This document shows positions 28,301-35,377 of a DNA stretch of 44,682 nt, in pieces. The translations under genes were made by a program, and so were the position numbers. Under the pieces are notes generated by a model. It saw only the letters and a program-made list of their open reading frames with translations. It searched no databases and was not told the origin of the DNA. Source of the DNA: Butyrivibrio sp. MC2013 (lineage in GTDB: Bacteria > Bacillota > Clostridia > Lachnospirales > Lachnospiraceae); assembly GCF_000424585.1 (NCBI RefSeq), contig NZ_AUKE01000027.1:1-44682 (forward strand), read 5' to 3'. Position 1 is the stretch's first letter. Every line of letters begins with the position of its first letter.

Positions 28301-28468
28301 AAGTCTGTCCAGGCTTTTTTGAATTACATCAGAAAGATACCTCGAAAGAATAATCGAGGCTTCAGCAGAATCAATCTTCTCAGTATATTGCAGCTCATCC
28401 TGAAGAGATGACAACTCCCCTCGCAGCAAAGCATTGACAACTTGTTCATATAATCCGGGTTTTAACAT
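25319..28468 (-). CDS. PLD-nuclease/DEAD-box helicase/DUF3427 protein
   Basis: The protein has 1049 residues and three parts. Around 130-280 is a phospholipase D-type nuclease domain with a single HxK site (H222-A-K224) and a GSSN block (240-243), as expected for PLD enzymes that dimerise. Around 320-690 is a superfamily 2 helicase with Walker A AATGTGKT (346-353), the DEFHH box, LGLTATPERMDG, the arginine-finger region QQLGRGLRLAENK and VDLYNEGVDIPEVD. The C-terminal part (about 860-1049) resembles DUF3427. Such proteins are found in defence islands and are thought to cut or unwind foreign DNA. The ATG has AGGTGA five bases upstream, overlapping the end of the GNAT gene. Confidence 0.9.
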   Translation of the reverse strand: MLKPGLYEQVVNALLRGELSSLQDELQYTEKIDSAEASIILSRYLSDVIQKSLDRLSETDDLQPKIALVNKVVELLSNETHQEDIQGMAVDGAAEQLLALISENDPMYKIGKRKAKDLVRPETSIAQSSLFTGAVHEPQMYLELKKEMETADRIDMLVSFIKWSGLRLLIDELRKFSERGGRLRIITTSYMGATDLKAVDELSKLPNTRVRISYDTKRTRLHAKAYIFYRDTTFTTAYIGSSNMSNVAMSSGLEWNVKATAKDMALTIKKMEAAFDSYWNSSTFEEYTEGSHDKLKRALKFEKHISEGDGFQYIVDVHPYPYQQEILDRLSAERAIRGRYKNLIVAATGTGKTVIAALDYRRFIREHPTSHNRILFVAHREEILKQSLATFRAVLKDPNFGDLYVGNNKPDRLDNLFVSIQTIASQRLYELLSADYYDYIVVDEFHHAAAPTYQGLINAFKPSVLLGLTATPERMDGKSILDYFDGHVAAEIRLPEAIDRKLLCPFQYFGVSDETDLSTVKWVRGGYDKTELSNLYSLNREVAVRRANHIINSIYKYVTDISDVHGLGFCVSVEHAAFMAEQFNDKGIPSIALTANSSDQERNTAKKRLVSGELKFIFVVDLYNEGVDIPEVDTVLFLRPTESLTIFLQQLGRGLRLAENKECLTVLDFIGQANKKYNFEEKYSALLSNTEHSLQYEIKKGFVALPKGCYIQLERKASEIILNNIRKSFGDRMGLISRIESFTEDSGQELTLANFIHYYRLKLGTIYAKYSFSRLCADAGVIPEFDEPLEATITKAFSRIIAIDSRRWIQFLINILPNLEHVDINKLSPLEKRMMQMFYVTIWQEAATDWDEPKVRQNLTMLARSTVLVKEIIDILEIKYDEVDIIDKPVDLGFDCPLDLYCTYTRDQILVAMDFMKPGTVREGVKWLADKNLDVLFITLNKSAKDYSPTTMYEDYSINSELFHWQSQNKISENSITGKRYINHAKEGSKILLFVREFINDSVGTAPYSYLGTANYLSHTGSNPMSIVWRMDNPVPAKYLKKTGKLDVG

Positions 28469-28473
28469 TAGAG

Positions 28474-29004
28474 TCACCTACTATTTGTATTATCAGAATT
28501 CAGAACAATCTCCATCTCATGCCAGCTCTCTCCGCCCCAGATAGAAGCACTCTCCCCCAGGTCTCTAAATCCAAAACCTATATACATAGGGATTTTGTCC
28601 GGAAGACATGTCAGAACCAGGCGTTTTCTTCCTCTAGCCTGTTCTCTTTTACAATAGCTGCTTACCAGCTCACGTGCAAGCCCCTGCCTTCTATATTCAG
28701 GAAGGACATCCAGCCCAAGGAGCATCACACTGTCACCTTCGGGATCATGAGTCTCGGCATCTGTAAAAAACTCGTCTCTAAAACAATGTTCATCAGTTGC
28801 TATTCCATTTAAAAAACCGGCCATTCTACCGGTCTCTTTATCAATAGCAACAAGAAATAGATCAGCGGCCACCTCAATACGACTCTTCATATGCTCAGGC
28901 GAGCACGCCTCATTAGGCGGAAAGCAAATACTCTCCACCATAGCAGCTTCATCTGCCTCTTCCTGATTAATAGTCCTGAAATCAAAGCTATCACGTATAT
29001 CCAT
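28474..29004 (-). CDS. GNAT-family N-acetyltransferase
   Basis: The 176-residue protein has the acetyl-CoA motif A as LLGLDVLPEYRRQGLARELV, then KRLVLTCLPDKIPMYIGFGF. The acceptor side chain is not indicated by the sequence. The chosen ATG has GGAG seven bases upstream; a GTG two codons earlier is too close to it. Its 3' end ends inside the ribosome-binding site of the PLD-helicase gene, and the two are clearly translated from one message. The pairing of a GNAT with a PLD/DUF3427 helicase may be functional. Confidence 0.88.
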   Translation of the reverse strand: MDIRDSFDFRTINQEEADEAAMVESICFPPNEACSPEHMKSRIEVAADLFLVAIDKETGRMAGFLNGIATDEHCFRDEFFTDAETHDPEGDSVMLLGLDVLPEYRRQGLARELVSSYCKREQARGRKRLVLTCLPDKIPMYIGFGFRDLGESASIWGGESWHEMEIVLNSDNTNSR

Positions 29005-29102
29005 TTCCACTCTCCGTACTAATAGTTGGTACTCTCAGATGTATTATGATGCCTTTTTCAGCATATCATGAATATATGTCATCAAACCATCAAACAAAGC
29101 CA

Positions 29103-29140
29103 CCTTGGATTTATACCTTTGATACGGAATAAATCCAAGG
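29103..29140 (-). terminator. terminator-like hairpin after the HTH regulator gene
   Basis: CCTTGGATTTAT (29103-29114) pairs perfectly with ATAAATCCAAGG (29129-29140) around a 14-nt loop. On the minus strand the stem is followed by GTGGCTTTGTTTGATG, which is only moderately T-rich. It lies 23 nt beyond the stop of the regulator. Confidence 0.6.
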
Positions 29141-29163
29141 CAGCATTACTGATGTGAATAATA

Positions 29164-29934
29164 CTATTTAACTATAAAGGCATCAAAAAGTTGCCGTAAG
29201 TCTTTTATCCCCTTAACAAAAAAGAAATCATCTGCCCTTTGCATATTACCACTAATCTCATACTCTAATTCTTCGCCTTCCTCGTTTGGCGGAAAGATCG
29301 AGAAGCTGTACCAACTACTTAAATTCTCTTGAAGCTCACATACGTAATTGAAAACCTTATCGTAAAAAGCCTCAGGTATGTCCAACATGAATGCATTCAA
29401 CATATTCAAAATCTCATCAAGCTTGTCATACAGTTCTCTATATACGCTATTGAGACACCTTGATACATCATCTCTAGAAGCTGCACCATCATCGAATGCA
29501 CATTCCACTTTAACAAGCTCCATCTGGTGGCTTGCCCCTTTTTCAATAAACCCGATAAAGGCCGAATGTAATTCTCTAACCCTTTCTCTTGTGTACAAAG
29601 CCTGTGCACTACCATCAAAACCGCTCGGAATATTACTCATGGTCTCTTCCTCCTTACTGAGCAAAAAATGATAATCTGTTTCAAATAAATCACCTATCTT
29701 TTTGACCTGCTCCAAATCAGAAGGACCATTGTATCCATACATCCAATTTTTTATAGCCTCTTTACTAACACACATCGCTTCAGAAACGTTCTCAATTATT
29801 TCTTCTTTGGTAGTTTTCTTATTTGTTTTACTCAAAGAGAGTTTTTTCTGATTTATAAGAAGCTTTAATTTTTCTGAATCAAAATGATATTTGGTTCCTT
29901 CCTCTTCATAAAGCTTAATTGCTTTAGCCTTCAT
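29164..29934 (-). CDS. helix-turn-helix regulator with unknown C-terminal domain
   Basis: The 256-residue protein has a Cro/CI-like helix-turn-helix at about 40-100: EEIIENVSEAMCVSKEAIKN, then WMYGYNGPSDLEQVKKIGDL, preceding FETDYHFLL. The C-terminal two thirds are mainly helical, with a final FFVKGIKDLRQLFDAFIVK, and resemble nothing I can name. AGAAAGGAGA precedes the ATG. It sits at the end of the six-gene helicase operon, 112 nt after the nuclease gene, and before the GNAT/PLD-helicase pair. That makes it the natural candidate to control the island, but this is inference. Confidence 0.75.
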   Translation of the reverse strand: MKAKAIKLYEEEGTKYHFDSEKLKLLINQKKLSLSKTNKKTTKEEIIENVSEAMCVSKEAIKNWMYGYNGPSDLEQVKKIGDLFETDYHFLLSKEEETMSNIPSGFDGSAQALYTRERVRELHSAFIGFIEKGASHQMELVKVECAFDDGAASRDDVSRCLNSVYRELYDKLDEILNMLNAFMLDIPEAFYDKVFNYVCELQENLSSWYSFSIFPPNEEGEELEYEISGNMQRADDFFFVKGIKDLRQLFDAFIVK

Positions 29935-30046
29935 GCAAGTCTCCTTTCTCTCCGGATCGCGCTTTCCTTTGATGAACCAATCATATCATCATCCATATCC
30001 CCGTAATAGTTAGACATAAAACTATAAAAAACTAACCTTTAATTTA

Positions 30047-30829
30047 TTAAGCACCCTCACTTTCGCCACTGTTATAATCAATCTCTATCCCCGGTTGTAC
30101 ATTATAAATAAATACATGGAAGCAAATAGAATCACCATTATCCTCCACGGAATATGCCTCCATCTCAACTCCTCGTGCTAATAGTTCATTACTCTTGAAA
30201 TATGGTGTCACTCTGTATAAAACATGATTATCAGAATTATCCAGGTAACTCATGACCTTTTCTTCCCAAGGCAACATAAGCTCCACATTCATATATCTTG
30301 TGCCCGTGATCAGATTTAATTCATTAGCATTTTGCCCAGTCAGAGCATATGCTATAAGGTGACACCTGTTATAAAGATAGGGAGGATTCGAGTCTACAAT
30401 TCCCTCATACTTTCTCTGAACCCATCCTGTTGGTTTTATCTGACCTATTTCTCCGCGCTTTTCCGTAGGCATCATTGTTCTGTCTAGCATTGCATACGCT
30501 TCTCCGCAACGCCCTTTTGAATCAAGCTCACTATAATGTTCACCAGTTATATTTTCTACATCCCAATGATTAAAGCACGGACTTCCTCCGTTCAGAATAA
30601 CGTAATCTTCTCCAAAATAATCAGGTATACTACTTGGATCCGAATTAACAAGGCTCTCTGATCCACTAGTATTTGTTGTAGATAGTCTGACACCGAAATT
30701 GCCAACTCTTAAAGATACAACATAAGCCACCACGCAGAAAAGAAACGCTATAACTATGGCAAAAATAATCCTTTTGAGTCTACGGATCTTTTTCTCTTGT
30801 CTCTGCCTTTGGGTTACATACTTTTCCAT
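30047..30829 (-). CDS. membrane-anchored DNA/RNA non-specific endonuclease
   Basis: The 260-residue protein has a very basic N-terminus (to residue 20) and a single helix at 21-41 (IIFAIVIAFLFCVVAYVVSL). The remainder is placed outside by the positive-inside rule. The nuclease domain carries the DRGH-type site as YLYNRCHLIA (catalytic H157), followed by NLITGTRYMNVELMLPWEEK, where N172 and nearby residues would bind the metal. It ends in VFIYNVQPGIEIDYNSG. This family is common in clostridia and related in plan to streptococcal EndA, which degrades DNA entering the cell. It is the last gene of the AddAB-like/TelA operon, 32 nt after telA. Confidence 0.88.
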   Translation of the reverse strand: MEKYVTQRQRQEKKIRRLKRIIFAIVIAFLFCVVAYVVSLRVGNFGVRLSTTNTSGSESLVNSDPSSIPDYFGEDYVILNGGSPCFNHWDVENITGEHYSELDSKGRCGEAYAMLDRTMMPTEKRGEIGQIKPTGWVQRKYEGIVDSNPPYLYNRCHLIAYALTGQNANELNLITGTRYMNVELMLPWEEKVMSYLDNSDNHVLYRVTPYFKSNELLARGVEMEAYSVEDNGDSICFHVFIYNVQPGIEIDYNSGESEGA

Positions 30830-30861
30830 CTATTAACCCTTATTCACAATTCAGATACATA

Positions 30862-32064
30862 TTACCTGTTTCCTGCTTCCAAAAGCGCCTGCTTCAGTTC
30901 ATCTTCAATCTTGGCAAGTTCTACCTGCGCCTCTTCTCTATGCTTGGAACCTTCCTCATGTATTCTGACCACTTCATTTATAGATGTTATGATATCTGCA
31001 TTTACTTTCCGAAGTGTGTCTATATCTACTATTCCTCTTTCCGAAGCATTAGCTGCATCAATAGCCCCTTGTTTGAGCGTTTCCGCATTTCGCTTAAACA
31101 TCTCATTGGTCATCTCGTCCAATGCACTTTGAGCATTAAGAGCTCTCGTAGTATGCTCGATTCCAAGTGCCAATACCATCTGATTTCTCCATAGAGGAAT
31201 GGTATTGATAACATCCGAACGAAGCTTATCAACCACCTGCTGATCAGCATCCTGAAGCAAACGTATCTGGGGTGCCATCTGGATAGACACCAGCCTAGTT
31301 GTCTCTAGATCAAAAATCCTCTTCTCAAAACGTTTGCAGGCGCTCTCATAATCCCTATATGTCTGTACATCCAGCTCATCATGTGTACTTTCAGCTTTTT
31401 CTCTAAGTTCTACCAGCTTTGTGTTCTTGGCTTTCTCCAACGCCTTCTTTCCTGCAATAATATACATGGTAAGCTCTTTGTGAAACTCAAGATTCATGTC
31501 ATACATCTGATCAAAGACATAAACATCCTTAGTAAGTACCTGCTGATGCCTCTGCAGATCCTTCTCAATCTTCCTTATATTCGTTTCAGCACTCTCATAA
31601 TTTGATATAACGTAAGTAAGCTTTGCTTTTCCCTTCTGGAATAATCCCAGCAAGCCCTTCTTTTCAGGAGATATAGTGCTATTGATCGCCACTCTCAGTT
31701 CTCTCAGACTATCCCCAACATCACCAAATTCCTTTGTTTTTACAGTTCCTGTAATAGTTGATGAGAAAGTAGAGATTCCCTTTTGAGCGCTTGTGCCATA
31801 TGAATTCACCATCTTCACATTAGAGATATCAATCTGATCTACAAATTCCTCAACCTGCTTTTTCTCTGCCTCAGACAGCATTGACTCATCTATTGCACCA
31901 GCAGATGCAGGTGCAGATTCGATAATTGGCTCAGCCTTTCCCAACGAGGGCTCCATGAAAGAAAAATCAATTTTCCTTTCCTCAGGATCAAGAGTAAGTG
32001 TAGGAGTTTTTACAATTCCGGCTTCCTTGTTAACTTCATTTACCCTTTCATTATTGTTTTCCAT
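30862..32064 (-). CDS. telA: TelA family protein (tellurite/toxic-anion resistance type)
   Basis: The 400-residue protein is almost all helical. It has the TelA core from about residue 70, with LSEAEKKQVEEFVDQIDISN, then SLRELRVAINSTISPEKKGLLGLF and, in the second half, ALGIEHTTRALNAQSALDEM leading to RNAETLKQGAIDAANASERG. TelA proteins belong to the Ter-associated stress modules, in which XpaC is the usual partner. That partner is encoded two bases upstream. The biochemical activity of the family is not known. GGAGGG precedes the ATG. Confidence 0.9.
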   Translation of the reverse strand: MENNNERVNEVNKEAGIVKTPTLTLDPEERKIDFSFMEPSLGKAEPIIESAPASAGAIDESMLSEAEKKQVEEFVDQIDISNVKMVNSYGTSAQKGISTFSSTITGTVKTKEFGDVGDSLRELRVAINSTISPEKKGLLGLFQKGKAKLTYVISNYESAETNIRKIEKDLQRHQQVLTKDVYVFDQMYDMNLEFHKELTMYIIAGKKALEKAKNTKLVELREKAESTHDELDVQTYRDYESACKRFEKRIFDLETTRLVSIQMAPQIRLLQDADQQVVDKLRSDVINTIPLWRNQMVLALGIEHTTRALNAQSALDEMTNEMFKRNAETLKQGAIDAANASERGIVDIDTLRKVNADIITSINEVVRIHEEGSKHREEAQVELAKIEDELKQALLEAGNR

Positions 32065-32066
32065 GC

Positions 32067-32807
32067 TTACTTCCCTCCATTCTGATTAATTTTGTAATCA
32101 GGATTCACATAGCCATCCTGGCCCATCATACTTTCAAGTGCCTTAGCCTTAGCTTTTATTTCTATTGAGGCAAACTTATAAATCTCATCAATCTTGTCAT
32201 TAATAGCAATCAATAACTTTTCACATGCCTCTATCACTTCTATTTCAGTTGCTTTAATAATATCCTCCCCGATACCTACATCTAAGTACTCTATATATGT
32301 AGCTGTAAGCTGTAAAGCTTCTGGGATGTAATACTCATAAAACTGACTCATATCAGCATGATAGACACCCTCAAATTTATACACAGCATCCTGTAAAACT
32401 GGCATTCGCTCAATTAGTTCATCATATAGCTCATTCATTTTCACAGGCAAATCACAAGCTCTTAACAATTTACAAGCTGATACGTATTCTGGTATTGATT
32501 GCTTTTCTATTAACTCGTCAAATTGTTCTACATTAAGACGTGCTCTATGTTGCTTTCCCGGAATTATACGTCGTAAACTATTATTTATATATTCCGAATT
32601 CAATGGTATATCTTCACCTGCCAAGACTGCCTCAAAGGCTCTGTCATGATCCACCATATCAAAAGGAACCTCTTCCAACTCCCAAGGATCTTTTAGCAAG
32701 CTCGGATCAATCTTCCCACCTAAGCCGGTTTTGACATCCACTATCTTAGGTGGTGCATTTACAATCCATGCGTCTCTAGCAGCTTTCCAAAACGCTTTTT
32801 CAATCAT
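32067..32807 (-). CDS. XpaC-like protein, partner of TelA
   Basis: The 246-residue protein has a variable N-terminus (about 1-110) and a helical C-terminal part. The C-terminal part (MSQFYEYYIPEALQLTATYI, then ESMMGQDGYVNPDYK at the end) resembles the XpaC/halogen-hydrolase family, whose members end in YYLP...QDGL-type segments. The match is by eye. No membrane helix is visible, unlike many XpaC proteins. Two bases separate it from the AddB-like gene before and from telA after, so all are translated from one message. GGGTGA lies before the ATG. Confidence 0.7.
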   Translation of the reverse strand: MIEKAFWKAARDAWIVNAPPKIVDVKTGLGGKIDPSLLKDPWELEEVPFDMVDHDRAFEAVLAGEDIPLNSEYINNSLRRIIPGKQHRARLNVEQFDELIEKQSIPEYVSACKLLRACDLPVKMNELYDELIERMPVLQDAVYKFEGVYHADMSQFYEYYIPEALQLTATYIEYLDVGIGEDIIKATEIEVIEACEKLLIAINDKIDEIYKFASIEIKAKAKALESMMGQDGYVNPDYKINQNGGK

Positions 32808-32809
32808 TA

Positions 32810-35377
32810 TTAATCACCCATCTTATAATCCAATCCAAAAAGCGATTCCATACAATAGCTTGTGTGTGGACAAAATTCGCAATTATGCGATCCTGTATCG
32901 CCATGCCGCTTATAAAAAATCCCTTTTCGTCCTTCCTGGCTCATTAGCATTGATGCATTTTTTTTGCCCTCAGCATAGATCCCTTCATCTAAAAACTCCA
33001 AATTCAATCTCTCATTTGTGTAATCGTAGTCATCATAGGTAGTATACTGCTCTTCGTGTTCTGGTAACCTCCATCTTATAGCATCATCAATCATCTGCCT
33101 TCTTTCAGCTTTTCTTATACTTGGAAACAACTCAAAAACCTGTTCCGAAACCTGTTCTATCGTGTATTTATTTCCTAGAATTTTCTTCAATATCTGGATC
33201 AATCGGACAACAGCTCTGTTTTGCTGATATTCACTTTTGTAAGAAAAACCATCACTCAAAACATTACTGTAAATAAATCGCATCGGACATATTGAATATT
33301 CCAATTCGCTGTCATAGCTATGATGGTCCTGATGGTCTCGAATATTATAGTCATTCTCTACCCGCTTTTGTGCAGGAACCTGCGATACAGCCTGAAGATC
33401 AACTTTCCGATTATTGTAATTTACTATCTGTATATCAGATAATTTATCCAATAGAGTCACATATGGTGACGGAGAAAAAAGCTTTTCACCTTGCTTCTCT
33501 ATCCATGATATTTCAACATTATTATTCTTCAATGCACTATAGATATAGTAGCGGTTTGATAATGCTGTTAGATAATTGTTATTAATCCATTTAGAGAGAT
33601 TAGTATCTTTTCTCTTTTCAACCACACGCTTAAGTATATCTTCATCTAAAGGCCAGGCATATGTTCCTACTGCACCGGGAAGTTTGGTAATATCTGCTAG
33701 ACAGATGTGAACCTTACCTTTTGCAGAAATCGGCGCCGAATCTACATGAAATATATTAAAAACAATCGTTTTATCTATATCCTTTTTGTCTTCTTCCTCA
33801 ATCTTATTACCCATAAAAGAAATCAATGCCGTTGCCAAATCACCAGGATAACACAGAAAGTCTTTTATCCTATCACTCTCAAGGACTTTAAATATTTGCT
33901 CAGCAATTTTCTTTTCTTCCTGATATAAATCTTTCGAAAAACCTTCTGGGATGTAGATCATCGCTTCCAATTTACTCATATGTTCGTGAATGGAAATTGG
34001 TTCATTGGCGCCAAACAAAGATTTAGCCATTTTTATTAGCTGACTAATAATACTAATGACATCATCAATTCTATTTTCTTTTATCGAATAGACTCCAAAT
34101 TTCTTAAATGGATCTCCATACAATTCTCTATTTCTATCTTTTTTCTGATCCCCAGTCTTTTTAATAGCAAAGACGTCAATAGCATTATCATATGCATCTA
34201 TAAAACTGCCCAAACGTTCATTCCATTGATCTACTGTATAACATCCTTCGAAATAAGGAAGCAGCCTTTCAAGATCATCTGTGTATTGAATGCTGCTATG
34301 GCCTCCCGCTGAAAGCCAACCGGAAGCAAAACATTTCCTAAGACCATCAGCATCTAAAACAATGCATTGAAGATTCTCATCCCACATACGGTGAAGAGTA
34401 TAAATAAATTGACCAATGGGGTAGGATAAAAGATTCCTAACTTCATAGTTTTCAGGAAAATAATCTTTCAGTATACTATTGGCTGTATGATCATCAGCAC
34501 AATAAAAATAATAGCCTTCATTTTTAATCCTTTGTATATCACCTATGAACTCAGCAGTATTATCATACTTGATTATTTTGATGTTTGAAGCCTTTGCAGG
34601 CTCTCCCTTTTCAAAAATATCCCCCAACGGATTCCGAGACAGTTCGCTTTCCTGTCTTATCCATTTTTCCTTTGAAGGAAATCCATTATGACCATCATAT
34701 AAATAATTCCAGATCTCATTTGCATAGGGATATTGTTCTTCGCTTTGAATAAGTGCATATATGTCATACCCAGATCGACTAAAGCAATCAAATATAAACT
34801 GCTGCATAGGAGTAAAAAAATGAAATCCATTCCATACAATCTTGTTTTTCCCTCGAAAACGAAATACTTTTTCAACTTCTTCCTTAAAAACGTCAGAATT
34901 TTCATATTCTTTCATTTGGTTACGGAAGTCTAAAATATTATTATCTGCTCTTTCCAGCTCTTTCCACATCTCGACAAAAAGAATAATATCTCTGTCATCA
35001 TCTCGAATATCCTCCGGTCTTACCCTTGCTTCTTCCAAACGAATAATATTATTAATCGCAGAATAGATATTTTTTTTACATCCGTAAAGCCATTCTCTCC
35101 TGGTTTTATCATTTGTATCAGAGATTTTTTCTCGCAAAAAACGGCTCAATAATGTCACATAAGTAAATTTCTGGCCCATTGAGTTCCAGTTAGGAAACAT
35201 GTATTGCTGAAACAAAGAAAAGTTCATGATATTACCCCTAAAGACTCTCATGTCTTGCGGTATATATTTTGCCATTCCAGCTGACATGGTTAACTGTGGA
35301 AGTGCAGCAATATCAGAAAAAAAAGATGCATTTTTCAATTCAGTAATCTTGGTATAGGTAAATACTTTGTTACTCAT
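32810..35377 (-). CDS. AddB-like protein with Fe-S cysteines but no nuclease motifs
   Basis: The 855-residue protein is similar in plan to AddB, the second subunit of AddAB. The first part lacks a P-loop. VWNGFHFFTPMQQFIFDCF near 180 and ICLADITKLPGAVGTYAWPL near 570 fit the inactive helicase fold. The final region has C697 (SICPMRF) and CEFCPHTSYC (C833, C836, C842), the spacing (C, then CxxC, then C after five) of the AddB/Cas4-type [4Fe-4S] cluster. Between these cysteines, where AddB has a RecB-like nuclease with DYK and QxxxY motifs, there are only about 135 residues and neither motif. Its ATG overlaps the preceding gene's stop by 8 nt (ATGAGTAA). Confidence 0.75.
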   Translation of the reverse strand: MSNKVFTYTKITELKNASFFSDIAALPQLTMSAGMAKYIPQDMRVFRGNIMNFSLFQQYMFPNWNSMGQKFTYVTLLSRFLREKISDTNDKTRREWLYGCKKNIYSAINNIIRLEEARVRPEDIRDDDRDIILFVEMWKELERADNNILDFRNQMKEYENSDVFKEEVEKVFRFRGKNKIVWNGFHFFTPMQQFIFDCFSRSGYDIYALIQSEEQYPYANEIWNYLYDGHNGFPSKEKWIRQESELSRNPLGDIFEKGEPAKASNIKIIKYDNTAEFIGDIQRIKNEGYYFYCADDHTANSILKDYFPENYEVRNLLSYPIGQFIYTLHRMWDENLQCIVLDADGLRKCFASGWLSAGGHSSIQYTDDLERLLPYFEGCYTVDQWNERLGSFIDAYDNAIDVFAIKKTGDQKKDRNRELYGDPFKKFGVYSIKENRIDDVISIISQLIKMAKSLFGANEPISIHEHMSKLEAMIYIPEGFSKDLYQEEKKIAEQIFKVLESDRIKDFLCYPGDLATALISFMGNKIEEEDKKDIDKTIVFNIFHVDSAPISAKGKVHICLADITKLPGAVGTYAWPLDEDILKRVVEKRKDTNLSKWINNNYLTALSNRYYIYSALKNNNVEISWIEKQGEKLFSPSPYVTLLDKLSDIQIVNYNNRKVDLQAVSQVPAQKRVENDYNIRDHQDHHSYDSELEYSICPMRFIYSNVLSDGFSYKSEYQQNRAVVRLIQILKKILGNKYTIEQVSEQVFELFPSIRKAERRQMIDDAIRWRLPEHEEQYTTYDDYDYTNERLNLEFLDEGIYAEGKKNASMLMSQEGRKGIFYKRHGDTGSHNCEFCPHTSYCMESLFGLDYKMGD

